DNA from: Polaribacter dokdonensis
GTDB lineage: Bacteria > Bacteroidota > Bacteroidia > Flavobacteriales > Flavobacteriaceae
Assembly (NCBI RefSeq): GCF_024362345.1
Contig: NZ_CP101505.1
Coordinates: 2,315,501-2,379,500 of the forward strand
Length of the DNA: 64,000 nucleotides
Direction of reading: 5' to 3'
Part shown: one piece after another, positions 1-8,602 of the stretch
Position numbering within the stretch: position 1 is the first letter of the stretch
Layout of the letters: every line of letters begins with the position of its first letter
The notes under the pieces: generated by a model
What the model was told of the DNA's origin: nothing
What the model saw: only the letters and a program-made list of their open reading frames with translations
Database searches by the model: none
Translations under genes and position numbers: made by a program

Positions 1-791
1 GATGGATGAGTTTTGGCTTACCCTTTTCTATAATTATGATAGCTGCTGTGTATGTTGTTTTGGTAAAATGGATGTTTCCCTGTAAAGAAATCAAGTTTAC
101 AGCATCAGCCAATGTTATTGATGATGAAATTAAAAAATTAGGTAAAATTTCATCCGAAGAAAAAAGAGTGCTAACCATATTTGGAATAACCGTTTTTCTA
201 TGGATTACAAGAACAATTATCAATGCAATATTTCCTGAATTAAAACTATCAGATACCATTATTAGTTTAATAGCAGCTGTTGCTTTATTCGCAATTCCTA
301 TGAACTTTAAAAGAGGTAATTTTGTTTTAGAATGGAATGATACCAGCAAATTAGCTTGGGGAATTCTATTACTTTTTGGAGGTGGTTTAGCATTAGCAAA
401 AGGTATGGCTGCTAGTGGTTTAGTAGCTGTTATTACAGATGCAATTGCAGCTGGTAATTTTAATATTTTACTAACAGCCTCTCTTTTAATACTACTAATG
501 CTGTTTATGACAGAACTTATGAGTAATGTAGCTCTTGTTGCAGTTTTAGCGCCTGTGGTTGCTGGTATTGCAATAGGTTTAAATATACCAATGTTAAATT
601 TATTAATACCTGTAACAATGGCTAGTAGTTGTGCATTTATGTTACCAATGGCTACACCACCAAATGCAATTGTATTTGCAAGTGGTTATGTTAAAGTAAA
701 GCAAATGGTAAAAGCAGGAGTTGTACTAAACACAATTGCTGTATTGTTACTCATATTTTACTATCAGTTTATAATTCCTTTATTCTTTTAA
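1..791 (+). CDS. SLC13/DASS-type sodium-coupled anion transporter, C-terminal part
   Basis: The reading frame is open from the first base, so this is the last ~262 residues of a gene that begins outside the window. It is strongly hydrophobic with about six membrane segments. Two family landmarks are visible: TELMSNVAL, which matches the SNT-type sodium/substrate hairpin motif of the divalent anion:sodium symporter (SLC13) family, and MLPMATPPNAIVFASG near the end, the conserved PPN stretch before the last helix. Known members import dicarboxylates, sulfate or citrate; the substrate cannot be read from this fragment. It ends 156 bp before the first alginate lyase and lies upstream of that gene's promoter, so its membership in the alginate locus is not shown. 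Family assignment is firm, substrate unknown. Confidence 0.85.
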   Translation, partial: WMSFGLPFSIIMIAAVYVVLVKWMFPCKEIKFTASANVIDDEIKKLGKISSEEKRVLTIFGITVFLWITRTIINAIFPELKLSDTIISLIAAVALFAIPMNFKRGNFVLEWNDTSKLAWGILLLFGGGLALAKGMAASGLVAVITDAIAAGNFNILLTASLLILLMLFMTELMSNVALVAVLAPVVAGIAIGLNIPMLNLLIPVTMASSCAFMLPMATPPNAIVFASGYVKVKQMVKAGVVLNTIAVLLLIFYYQFIIPLFF

Positions 792-883
792 AAAACCAGT
801 GCTATGTTGTGCTAATTGATAACTTTTTACTTAAGAATTACTTTTATATAAAAAGTATTAAATCCATTTACATATCTCATTAC

Positions 884-913
884 TTGCATACTACAAAATA
901 AATATTATATTTG
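884..913 (+). promoter_or_regulatory. Bacteroidota-type promoter of the PL6 operon
   Basis: TTG at 884-886 and TATATTTG at 906-913 fit the Bacteroidota -33/-7 pattern (TTG, about 19 bp, TAnnTTTG). Transcription would start near 920, giving a leader of about 28 nt before the ATG at 948. The last three bases of the -7 box are also the first three bases of the operator described next. Confidence 0.6.
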
Positions 914-935
914 GTAAACCAAACTGGTCAACCAA
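911..935 (+). promoter_or_regulatory. Tandem operator, two TTGGTNNACCAA-type sites
   Basis: TTGGTAAACCAA (911-922) and CTGGTCAACCAA (924-935) are two near-palindromic 12-mers whose starts are 13 bp apart. They overlap the -7 box and cover the expected transcription start, which suits repression by blocking polymerase. The same element lies before four other units in this locus. It resembles the UxuR/ExuR hexuronate operator, so the GntR protein at 21737 is the likely ligand (inference). Confidence 0.7.
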
Positions 936-947
936 TTTATTTTATTT

Positions 948-3248
948 ATGAAACAGTTCTTTAAAATCTTCATTATATTTTTAGTGATTACTTCTTGTGA
1001 TGAGAAAAAATCTAATATTATAGTTAGTTCAACTTCAGAATTAACAGATGCACTTAGCAAAGCTGTAAAAGGTGATAATATTGTTCTTAAAAACGGAACA
1101 TATAAAGACGTAAACATAAAGTTTGTTGGAGAAGGAACAGAAGATGCCCCTATAACTTTAAGTGCAGAAACTGCAGGAGAAGTTTTTATAGAAGGAGAAT
1201 CTAGCCTGGAATTAAGTGGAAATTATTTGCAAGTAAGTGGTTTGTTTTTTAGAAATGGACATTCACCAAAAAAGAATGTAATCGCTTTCAGAACGAGTCC
1301 TAAAGATGTTGCAAATCATAGCTCAGTTACAAACTGTGTAATTCTAGATTTTAATAATTTAGAAAGAGACAAAGACAATCTTTGGGTTCAATTTTATGGT
1401 AAACACAATGAGTTAAGCAATTGTTATTTAGCAGGTAAAACCAATGGAGGACCAACTGTTAGAGTAGATTTAAAAGGAAATCAAAGTATAAGAAACTATC
1501 ATAAAATAGTAAATAATCATTTTGGACCAAGACCTAGAAAAGGTGGTGCAAGAGGAGAAACTATTCAGTTAGGTAGTAGTTTTACATCAATGTCACCTAG
1601 TAATACAACCATTGCAAATAATCTGTTTGAAGAATGTAATGGAGAGGTTGAAATTATATCAAGCAAGACCAACTTTAATATCATTAAAAATAATGTGTTC
1701 TATAAAAGTGAAGGTTCTGTAGTTACAAGACATGGAAATTATGTGTCTGTAGATGGTAATTATTTTATTGGTGATGGAGAAAATGAAAATTATGGAGGAA
1801 TTCGAATTATAAACACAGGTCATTGGGTAACCAACAACCTTTTCTACAAGATTAAAGGAAAGAATTTTAGAAGTCCGATTGCAATAATGAACGGAATTCC
1901 AAAATCTCCTTTAAACAGATACAACCAAGTAACAGACGTAGTTGTTGCTTATAATACATTTGTAGATTCAGATTCACCTTTTCAATTTGGAGTTGGTACT
2001 AACATTGCACAAGCAGCTGTGCTGCCAAAATCTGAAATTAGATCTGCAAGACCTTTAAGAACAGAGGTTGTAAATAATATAATTTACAATTCAGAAGGAG
2101 ATGCAAACCCTATTATAGAGCATGACAAAGCAGATGGTGTTACATTTAAAAGTAATGTAATAGACAATAATGGAGTAGCCATTGAAAATGATAAAGGCTT
2201 ATTGGTTAAAGATTTAACAGTAACAGATATTGGTAGCAATTTAGTTGTACCTGTAAATGGGTTTAGTGATGTTGAACCATATAATGGTTTCGATTTTGAT
2301 GTAATTACAGAAGATTTATTGGGAAAATCTAGAAAGAATAACAATCAAATTGGAGCGATTTTGAGTGATGAAAACATCAATCTAAACTTATTAGATAAAA
2401 CAAAATATGGAGCAGATTGGTTTTCTAACGAAGTTGAAGCTAAAGAAGCAACTACACACACTGTAGCTAGCGCTTCTGAACTTATAGAGAAATTAAATGC
2501 TGCAGAAAGTGGAGATATTATCGATCTAAAAGCAGGTAATTATCAATTAACAAATTCTCTTGTTGTCGATAAAACTATAACTATTCAATCTTCAGAAGAG
2601 GTTACCTTAATTTATAATGGAGCTGCAAACTCAGCTGCTTTTTTATTACAACCTTATGGAAAATTATTAGTAAAAAACATTAAGCTAAAAGGTGCAAACA
2701 CACAACATGCTTTTGCGACTTTAAAACAAAACATGTCTAACCATTTTGGATTAGAGGTTGTAGATTCTGAAATCAGTAATTTCAACTATGCCTTAAAGGT
2801 TTACAAACAAGCATTTTCAGAAGAAATTACATTTACAAATACAACAATTTCAAATTGTGAAAATGGTTTAGAATTATCTGAAGAAACCAATGATAGAGGA
2901 GATTACAATACAGAATATTTAACCGTAGATAATTGTACGTTTAACAATGTAAAACAAAATGTAATCGATTATTATAGAGGTGGTTATGATGAATCTACAA
3001 TTGGGGGTAATTTACTAGTACAAAACTCAACTTTCACAAATTGTGGAGCATCAGAAAAGAACAGAATTTTATTAAACACAAGAGGTATTATTAATGTTTC
3101 TATAAAAGACAATGTATTTCAAAATAATAAGGTAAAACTAATTGCTTTGTTATGGGGTGCAAAAAACAACTCGCATTCAAACAATACAATTTCGAATTCT
3201 GGTATCATTAAAACAGAAGAGAACTTGAAACAAACTTTAATGTATTAA
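948..3248 (+). CDS. PL6 family alginate lyase, surface lipoprotein
   Basis: A two-part right-handed beta-helix lyase of polysaccharide lyase family 6 (chondroitinase-B-like), 766 residues. A lipoprotein signal ends at Cys17 (ITSC), so it is probably anchored in the outer membrane. The catalytic helix (about residues 25-440) carries the family's active-site set: Glu233 and Glu235 in GEVEIIS, Lys240 as the Brønsted base and Arg261 in TRHGN. The 21-residue Lys-Arg spacing equals that of AlyGC (Lys220/Arg241). A second beta-helix begins at about residue 495, again with VASASELIEKLNAA as at the N-terminus. This two-domain form matches AlyGC-like PL6 enzymes, which act on alginate. It is the first gene of a tight + strand operon, 18 bp before a PL7 lyase. 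Endo or exo mode and M/G preference cannot be told from sequence. Confidence 0.93.
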   Translation: MKQFFKIFIIFLVITSCDEKKSNIIVSSTSELTDALSKAVKGDNIVLKNGTYKDVNIKFVGEGTEDAPITLSAETAGEVFIEGESSLELSGNYLQVSGLFFRNGHSPKKNVIAFRTSPKDVANHSSVTNCVILDFNNLERDKDNLWVQFYGKHNELSNCYLAGKTNGGPTVRVDLKGNQSIRNYHKIVNNHFGPRPRKGGARGETIQLGSSFTSMSPSNTTIANNLFEECNGEVEIISSKTNFNIIKNNVFYKSEGSVVTRHGNYVSVDGNYFIGDGENENYGGIRIINTGHWVTNNLFYKIKGKNFRSPIAIMNGIPKSPLNRYNQVTDVVVAYNTFVDSDSPFQFGVGTNIAQAAVLPKSEIRSARPLRTEVVNNIIYNSEGDANPIIEHDKADGVTFKSNVIDNNGVAIENDKGLLVKDLTVTDIGSNLVVPVNGFSDVEPYNGFDFDVITEDLLGKSRKNNNQIGAILSDENINLNLLDKTKYGADWFSNEVEAKEATTHTVASASELIEKLNAAESGDIIDLKAGNYQLTNSLVVDKTITIQSSEEVTLIYNGAANSAAFLLQPYGKLLVKNIKLKGANTQHAFATLKQNMSNHFGLEVVDSEISNFNYALKVYKQAFSEEITFTNTTISNCENGLELSEETNDRGDYNTEYLTVDNCTFNNVKQNVIDYYRGGYDESTIGGNLLVQNSTFTNCGASEKNRILLNTRGIINVSIKDNVFQNNKVKLIALLWGAKNNSHSNNTISNSGIIKTEENLKQTLMY

Positions 3249-3266
3249 TAGTAAATTCTAAAAAGG

Positions 3267-4289
3267 ATGAAAAGATTACTCATACTTTCGCTTATAATTT
3301 TAATGGTTACTGCTTGTAAAAAAGATCAAGCAAAATCAGAAAATAAAGTTTCAGAAAAAGAAACTGCAATTAAATATCCAAATGATGTAATTCCGTTTAT
3401 GGACAAATGGAAAATTCTTTTAGGAGATGGAACTCGTTCAGATAGTTTAGTAAAGTTTCAAAAAGATAATTTCTTTTATGTACAAACAGATGATGTTGCA
3501 GATTGGGTGGTTTATAAAACACCAAATTCGGGTATAACTTCTAGAACATCTAGTAATACTAGAACAGAATTGGGTGAAAAACGTCATTGGATTCCAGAAG
3601 AAGGAGGTAAATTAACAGGTACTTTAAAAGTAATGCACGTTTCTACTACTGGAGATGCAAATGCAGCCTCTTCTTATTCAGTAGTTATTGGTCAAATTCA
3701 TAGTGATGAAGGTCATGAAAATGAACCGTTAAAAATCTATTACAAGAAATTTCCAGGGCATACTAAAGGCTCTGTTTTTTGGAACTATGAAATAAACACA
3801 GAAGGAGATAACATTGGTAGATTTGATTACTCAACTGCAGTTTGGGGTCATGATTTTTCTGTGGTTGGTAAAAACCCTACAGATTTTCCTCTAGAACCAG
3901 AAAATGGAATTGAACTTGGAGAAGAATTTAGCTATGAAGTTAATGTTCATGAAGGCATTATGTATTTAACTTTTACAAGCGAAAATCATGAAACTGTAAA
4001 GTTTGTAAAGAGTTTAGTAAAGTCAGAATTTACAACAAGAGCACAAGTTCCAGATCAAGTAAAAAGGGTTTATGCCAATAGAGAAAAAGGTGGTGGTGTA
4101 GAACGTGAAATAGCCTATGCAGGAGAAATAAATTACTTTAAACAAGGAGCTTACAATCAAGCTAATGCTAAAAGCACCAATTCAGAAGTTTATGGTGGAG
4201 ATATCAATAAACAATATGAAAATGGTAGTTATGCAGAGGTTTGGTTTAAAGAAGCAACTGTTGGTAAAAGCACCAAACCTTTAGAGTAG
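3267..4289 (+). CDS. PL7 family alginate lyase, lipoprotein (copy 1)
   Basis: 340 residues with a lipoprotein signal ending at Cys17 (MVTAC). The beta-jelly-roll catalytic domain of PL7 (alginate_lyase2 family) fills residues ~38-335. All three hallmark regions are present: RTEL at 99-102, QIH at 143-145 and YFKQGAYNQ at 290-298, giving the usual Gln/His/Arg/Tyr active site (Arg99, Gln143, His145, Tyr296). QIH rather than QVH often goes with guluronate-containing substrate, but that is only a tendency. It is a clear paralogue of the gene at 7489, and both share the long stretch around GHTKGSVFW. It lies 18 bp after PL6 and 5 bp before gluconokinase, so it is co-transcribed. Confidence 0.95.
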   Translation: MKRLLILSLIILMVTACKKDQAKSENKVSEKETAIKYPNDVIPFMDKWKILLGDGTRSDSLVKFQKDNFFYVQTDDVADWVVYKTPNSGITSRTSSNTRTELGEKRHWIPEEGGKLTGTLKVMHVSTTGDANAASSYSVVIGQIHSDEGHENEPLKIYYKKFPGHTKGSVFWNYEINTEGDNIGRFDYSTAVWGHDFSVVGKNPTDFPLEPENGIELGEEFSYEVNVHEGIMYLTFTSENHETVKFVKSLVKSEFTTRAQVPDQVKRVYANREKGGGVEREIAYAGEINYFKQGAYNQANAKSTNSEVYGGDINKQYENGSYAEVWFKEATVGKSTKPLE

Positions 4290-4294
4290 AATAG

Positions 4295-4786
4295 GTGAAT
4301 AAAGTCTACTATATAATGGGTGTTTCTGGTTCAGGTAAAAGCACCATTGGTAAATTACTAGCTCAAGATTTAGACATTCCTTTTTTTGATGGTGATGATT
4401 TTCATCCACAGCAGAATATTCAGAAAATGTCTGAAGGAAAACCTTTAACAGATGTTGATAGGCAAGGTTGGTTAGAAAGCTTGAATAAGCTAGCAATAGC
4501 ACAACTAAAAAACAATAGTTGTGTAATTGTCTGTTCTGCTTTAAAGCAAAAATATCGAGATATTTTAAATAATAGTTTGGGTGATAAAACACTTTGGATT
4601 CACCTTCAAGGTTCTTTTGATTTAATTCAGAAAAGGGTGCAAAGAAGAGCAGATCATTTTATGCCAACTGCTTTATTACAATCGCAGTTCGATATTTTAG
4701 AGAAACCAAAAAACGCAATAGAAATTTCAGTGGATTTATCACCAATTAAAATAATAGAAATTATTAAAAATCAACCTCATGAGTAA
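4295..4786 (+). CDS. gntK: Gluconokinase (GntK/IdnK family), GTG start
   Basis: A small P-loop kinase of 163 residues, the usual length for gluconokinase, phosphorylating D-gluconate to 6-phosphogluconate. The Walker A motif GVSGSGKST lies at residues 9-17, and FFDGDDFHP and NIQKMSEGKPLTDVDRQGWL are typical gluconokinase sequences. The start is taken as GTG at 4295: the first in-frame ATG (4316) would leave MGVSGSGKS without its first beta strand. It begins 5 bp after the PL7 stop and its 3' end overlaps gnd by 8 bp, so the two are probably translationally coupled. A gluconate kinase is not part of the standard alginate route, in which a PfkB-type KDG kinase acts. Confidence 0.92.
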   Translation: MNKVYYIMGVSGSGKSTIGKLLAQDLDIPFFDGDDFHPQQNIQKMSEGKPLTDVDRQGWLESLNKLAIAQLKNNSCVIVCSALKQKYRDILNNSLGDKTLWIHLQGSFDLIQKRVQRRADHFMPTALLQSQFDILEKPKNAIEISVDLSPIKIIEIIKNQPHE

Positions 4787-6179
4787 ATCTGATTTCGGAC
4801 TTTTTGGTTTAGGAGTTATGGGTAAAAGCCTAAGTAGAAACTTAGCCCAAAAAGGATTTAAAATTTCTTTGTTTAACAGACATGTAGATGAAGTTGAGGT
4901 GGACGTTGCTAAAAATTTTAAAGCAGAATACCAAGAGCTAAAGAATGCACTAGCTTTTGATAATGTAGAGGAATTTGTAGCTTCTTTAGCATCACCAAGA
5001 AAGATAATGTTAATGGTAAATGCTGGTAAAACAATAGATATTGTAATAGATAATTTATTGCCCTATTTATCAGAGAATGATATTATTATTGATGGGGGAA
5101 ACTCAAACTACAAGAAAACAAAAGAACGGTTTGATTATTTACAAACTAAAGGAATTCAGTTTATTGGAACAGGTGTTTCAGGTGGTGAAGAAGGTGCTTT
5201 AAAAGGGCCATCAATTATGCCAAGTGGAACTAAGGAAGCTTACAATAATGTTTCTCAATTTTTAGAAACTATTGCTGCTAGAGACAAAAATAATTTACCT
5301 TGTTGCACATACATAGGTCCAGAAGGAAGTGGACAATTTATAAAAATGGTGCATAATGGAATTGAATATGTAGAGATGCAATTATTGGCAGAAGTAGCTA
5401 CCATTCTAAAACATAAAGGTAAAAATCCCAATGAAATTGCAGAAACTTTAGATAGTTTTAAAGACGATGCAAATAGCTATTTACTAGAAATTACTGCTGA
5501 TATTTTTAGAAAAAAAGAAGGTGATTCTTGGTTGGTGAATCTAATATTAGACAAAGCAGGTAACAAGGGTACAGGTAATTGGGCTACAATTACATCAGCA
5601 GAATTAGGAGTGCCAAATACATTAATAGCTTCAGCATTATTTTCAAGATATATTTCTTTTTACAAAGAACATAGAGTGCAATTTCACAAAGAGTATATTA
5701 AAAAATCGGTTTCAAGATTAAACTTAGCAGACGATGATTTGTTAAAAGCGTATCAATTTGTACGAATTATAAATCATTACCAAGGTTTTAAATTGATACA
5801 AGAAGCGTCTGAAAAATTTAATTGGAACCTTAATTTAAGTGAAATTGCAAGAATTTGGACAAATGGGTGCATCATAAGATCATCATTAATGGAAGAATTA
5901 GTAAGCATTTTTAAAGAAACGAATACCATTTTAATCCATTCTAAAATTTCTAAAATGATTATTGATTGTAAACCATCAATAAAAAGAGTAGTCTCAGATT
6001 GTGTATTAAGTGATGTTACAACACCAGCATTAAGTGAAGCTCTTCAATTTTTTAATGGAATTACTACACAACATTCATCAGCAAATATTATACAAGCACA
6101 AAGAGATTATTTTGGTGCACATAAGTATCAAAGAATAGATGATGCTTCAGGTAAATTTTATCATACAAATTGGGTTTAA
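4779..6179 (+). CDS. gnd: 6-phosphogluconate dehydrogenase, decarboxylating
   Basis: Oxidises 6-phosphogluconate to ribulose 5-phosphate with release of CO2 and reduced cofactor (normally NADPH). At 466 residues it has family length and all main signatures: the Rossmann GLFGLGVMG, FNRH after beta-2 (NRx is typical of NADP binding), GVSGGEEGA, KMVHNGIEY, DKAGNKGTGNWA and the C-terminal RDYFGAHKYQRID. It looks fully active. It overlaps the upstream gntK by 8 bp. Together the two genes form a complete gluconate to ribulose 5-phosphate module inside an alginate lyase operon. It could also be the cell's general pentose-phosphate enzyme, which could be settled by looking for another gnd in the genome. 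Confidence 0.96.
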   Translation: MSKSDFGLFGLGVMGKSLSRNLAQKGFKISLFNRHVDEVEVDVAKNFKAEYQELKNALAFDNVEEFVASLASPRKIMLMVNAGKTIDIVIDNLLPYLSENDIIIDGGNSNYKKTKERFDYLQTKGIQFIGTGVSGGEEGALKGPSIMPSGTKEAYNNVSQFLETIAARDKNNLPCCTYIGPEGSGQFIKMVHNGIEYVEMQLLAEVATILKHKGKNPNEIAETLDSFKDDANSYLLEITADIFRKKEGDSWLVNLILDKAGNKGTGNWATITSAELGVPNTLIASALFSRYISFYKEHRVQFHKEYIKKSVSRLNLADDDLLKAYQFVRIINHYQGFKLIQEASEKFNWNLNLSEIARIWTNGCIIRSSLMEELVSIFKETNTILIHSKISKMIIDCKPSIKRVVSDCVLSDVTTPALSEALQFFNGITTQHSSANIIQAQRDYFGAHKYQRIDDASGKFYHTNWV

Positions 6180-6197
6180 GAATTTAAAACAATACAA

Positions 6198-7472
6198 ATG
6201 TCAACAACCAACACCAAAAAAACACTTTTAAAAAGATTAATTGTAATTGTATTGGGTTTTGGCCCAGGAATTTTTGCTATTGGTTATACTATTGGTACAG
6301 GTAGTGTAACCTCGATGATTGTTGCAGGTAGTAAATTTAACATGCAATTGTTATGGGTACTTTTCTTAAGCTGTTTGTTTTCTGGAGTACTAATGTTTGC
6401 CTATGGAAATTTTGCTTTAATAACGGGTGAAACTGCGCTTTTTGGTTTTAAAAAACATTTAAAATTCGGGAAACCTTTAGCCATTGCAATTATTATAGGA
6501 ATTACTTTTGGACAATGGAATTCGCTTATGGGTATTTTAGGAATATCTGCCAATATTATTTTCGAAATTCTGTCACTTAATTTTCCTGATTTAATAGCTT
6601 ATAAATACGAAACTGTATTAGCAACTGCTATTATAGTTATTGTAGTTTTTTACCTGTTGATGTTGGTGGGTAAGTACACTTTTTTCGAGAAGATTTTAGT
6701 CATTTTTGTAAGTTTAATGGGCTTGTCTTTCATCCTATCCTTATTTATGGTACAGCCTTTATCTGCAGATGTTATTAAGGGTTTTATACCTACAATTCCA
6801 GACGTTCCAGGAGGTAAAATGTTAGTAGCTGCTTTTGTAGGTACAACAATGGCTGCAGCCACATTTTTATCTAGACCACTATTTGTAAAAGGTAAAGGTT
6901 GGACGATTAAGAATCTAAACCAACAAAAGAAAGATTCTATTACAGCAGCTATTTTAATATTTATAATTAGTGGAACAATAATGGCTGTAGCTGCAGGTGC
7001 ATTATTTTATGAAGGTAAAGAAGTTACTCATGTTTTAGATATGGCAAATACATTAGAGCCTGTTGCTGGTAAATGGGCTATTACAATTTTCTTTTTTGGG
7101 GCTTTAAGTGCAGGTTTATCTTCTATTTTTCCATGTTTATTAATTGCGCCATTATTAATTGCAGATTATCAATCAGGTATTTTAGATACAAGTTCTAAAC
7201 AATTTAGAACTATTACTGCAATAGCATGTTTAGTAGCTTTAATTGGTCCAGCTTTTGGAACAAATCCAATAGAAATACAAATATTATCTCAAGTATTTAA
7301 TGTATTTGTATTGCCTTTAGTCATCCTAGGTATCATCATTTTACTAAGTAGTAAAAAAGTAATGAAAACCTATAAAACCAACATAGGTGTGTACATAGGT
7401 ATGTATGCTGCCTTATTTTTCTCACTTGTAATTTCTTATAATGGAATTTTAGCGTTACTCGATTATTTTTAA
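6198..7472 (+). CDS. Nramp-fold transporter lacking the canonical metal-binding motif
   Basis: A 424-residue integral membrane protein with about 11 hydrophobic segments that resembles the Nramp (divalent metal) family. In canonical Nramp the first helix carries DPGN and the sixth MPH, which bind Mn/Fe. Here the equivalents are GPGI (22-25) and MAA within TTMAAATFLSRP (216-227), so the Asp, Asn, Pro and His ligands are gone and only the Met remains. A manganese or iron role is therefore doubtful. It is 18 bp after gnd and 16 bp before the second PL7 lyase, inside the operator-controlled operon, so an organic acid substrate such as a sugar acid is a reasonable inference. The fold assignment is good; the substrate is unknown. 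Confidence 0.75.
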   Translation: MSTTNTKKTLLKRLIVIVLGFGPGIFAIGYTIGTGSVTSMIVAGSKFNMQLLWVLFLSCLFSGVLMFAYGNFALITGETALFGFKKHLKFGKPLAIAIIIGITFGQWNSLMGILGISANIIFEILSLNFPDLIAYKYETVLATAIIVIVVFYLLMLVGKYTFFEKILVIFVSLMGLSFILSLFMVQPLSADVIKGFIPTIPDVPGGKMLVAAFVGTTMAAATFLSRPLFVKGKGWTIKNLNQQKKDSITAAILIFIISGTIMAVAAGALFYEGKEVTHVLDMANTLEPVAGKWAITIFFFGALSAGLSSIFPCLLIAPLLIADYQSGILDTSSKQFRTITAIACLVALIGPAFGTNPIEIQILSQVFNVFVLPLVILGIIILLSSKKVMKTYKTNIGVYIGMYAALFFSLVISYNGILALLDYF

Positions 7473-7488
7473 TGATAAAACAAAAATT

Positions 7489-8589
7489 ATGAATTTATAT
7501 AAAAAACACTCTACTAAAGTAATTATTGGCTTATTAGTTATTGTTCTTGCTACTGTTAGTTGTAAAAAAGCAATAGAGAAAACAAAAGATGTAAACGAAT
7601 CAAAAACAGTTTACGCAAGTGATGTTATTCCATTTTTTCAACATTGGAAACTTATTTTGGGTGATGGTTCTAATGTTGGTGTTCCAACCAATTTCGAAAA
7701 TAAAGAGTATTTCTATACGCAAACTGAAGGTGATAATAACTGGGTTGTTTTTAAAGCGCCAAATGGAGGTAACACTCATGGAACATCAAATAACACAAGA
7801 ACAGAATTAGCGCAGTTAAAAAAGTGGTATCCAAAAACGGCTGATGAAAAAATGACTGCTACTTTAAAAGTAATGAATGTTTCTGCTACTGGAGATGAAA
7901 CAGTTGCTGCAACACATTCTGTAGTTGTTGGTCAAATTCATAGTGCAGATAAGCATGAGAATGAACCTTTAAAAATTTTCTATAAAATTTATCCTGGTCA
8001 CACAAAAGGTTCTGTTTTTTGGCATTATGAAATTAATACCAAAGGTGATGATAATTCAGGCAGATGGGATTTTTCAACTGCAGTTTGGGGTCATGACTTT
8101 TCAGTAGTTGGTCCCTCAGCAACTGAAGTTCCAGCAGAACCAAAAGACGGAATTGCTTTAGGTGAGGAGTTTACCTACGAAGTTGAAGTAAAAGATGGTA
8201 TTATGAATTTAACGTTTAAAAGCGATAATCATGAAACAAAAACCTTTTCAAAAAACTTAATCGAATCAGAATACACTACTAAAGCAGAAATTCCTCAACA
8301 AACGAAAGAGTTGTTTTTTCCTATAGGTCAAGATGGGGTAGAGCGCAAAAATGCTTATGAAGGTGAAGGATGTTTTTTTAAGCTAGGTGCTTATAATCAA
8401 ACCAATGGAAAATCACCAGAAGTAAATAGAAATTGGTGTTCAGGAGCAGAAACATTTAATGGTGATGTTACAAAACAATATGAAACAGGCAATTATGTAG
8501 AGGTTTGGTTTAAATCTGGAAGTTTAAAGATTAGTGATAATGTAGTTTCTAACGAAGGCTATTTTTCAAAAAATGATAAAGTAAAATAA
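7489..8589 (+). CDS. PL7 family alginate lyase, lipoprotein (copy 2)
   Basis: 366 residues, lipoprotein signal ending at Cys25 (TVSC). The PL7 jelly-roll has RTEL at 104-107, QIH at 149-151 and FFKLGAYNQ at 296-304, so the active site (Arg104, Gln149, His151, Tyr302) is complete. It is paralogous to the gene at 3267 but has a longer C-terminal tail of about 20 residues (after VEVWFKSG) and an insertion near WCSGAETF. The duplicates are separated by gntK, gnd and the Nramp-like gene, so they did not simply arise as adjacent copies, or the cassette was inserted between them. It precedes the SDR by 13 bp. The two copies may differ in preferred block type or product size; that is inference. Confidence 0.95.
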   Translation: MNLYKKHSTKVIIGLLVIVLATVSCKKAIEKTKDVNESKTVYASDVIPFFQHWKLILGDGSNVGVPTNFENKEYFYTQTEGDNNWVVFKAPNGGNTHGTSNNTRTELAQLKKWYPKTADEKMTATLKVMNVSATGDETVAATHSVVVGQIHSADKHENEPLKIFYKIYPGHTKGSVFWHYEINTKGDDNSGRWDFSTAVWGHDFSVVGPSATEVPAEPKDGIALGEEFTYEVEVKDGIMNLTFKSDNHETKTFSKNLIESEYTTKAEIPQQTKELFFPIGQDGVERKNAYEGEGCFFKLGAYNQTNGKSPEVNRNWCSGAETFNGDVTKQYETGNYVEVWFKSGSLKISDNVVSNEGYFSKNDKVK

Positions 8590-8602
8590 TTTATTAAAAG
8601 AT

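Noticed and set aside
4295..4786. The GntK-type kinase as the missing KDG kinase
   Set aside because: Known KDG kinases are of the PfkB family and this protein has gluconokinase signatures throughout; only assay could show otherwise.
6198..7472. The Nramp-like protein as a manganese importer serving the lyases
   Set aside because: The metal-coordinating motifs of both key helices are absent.
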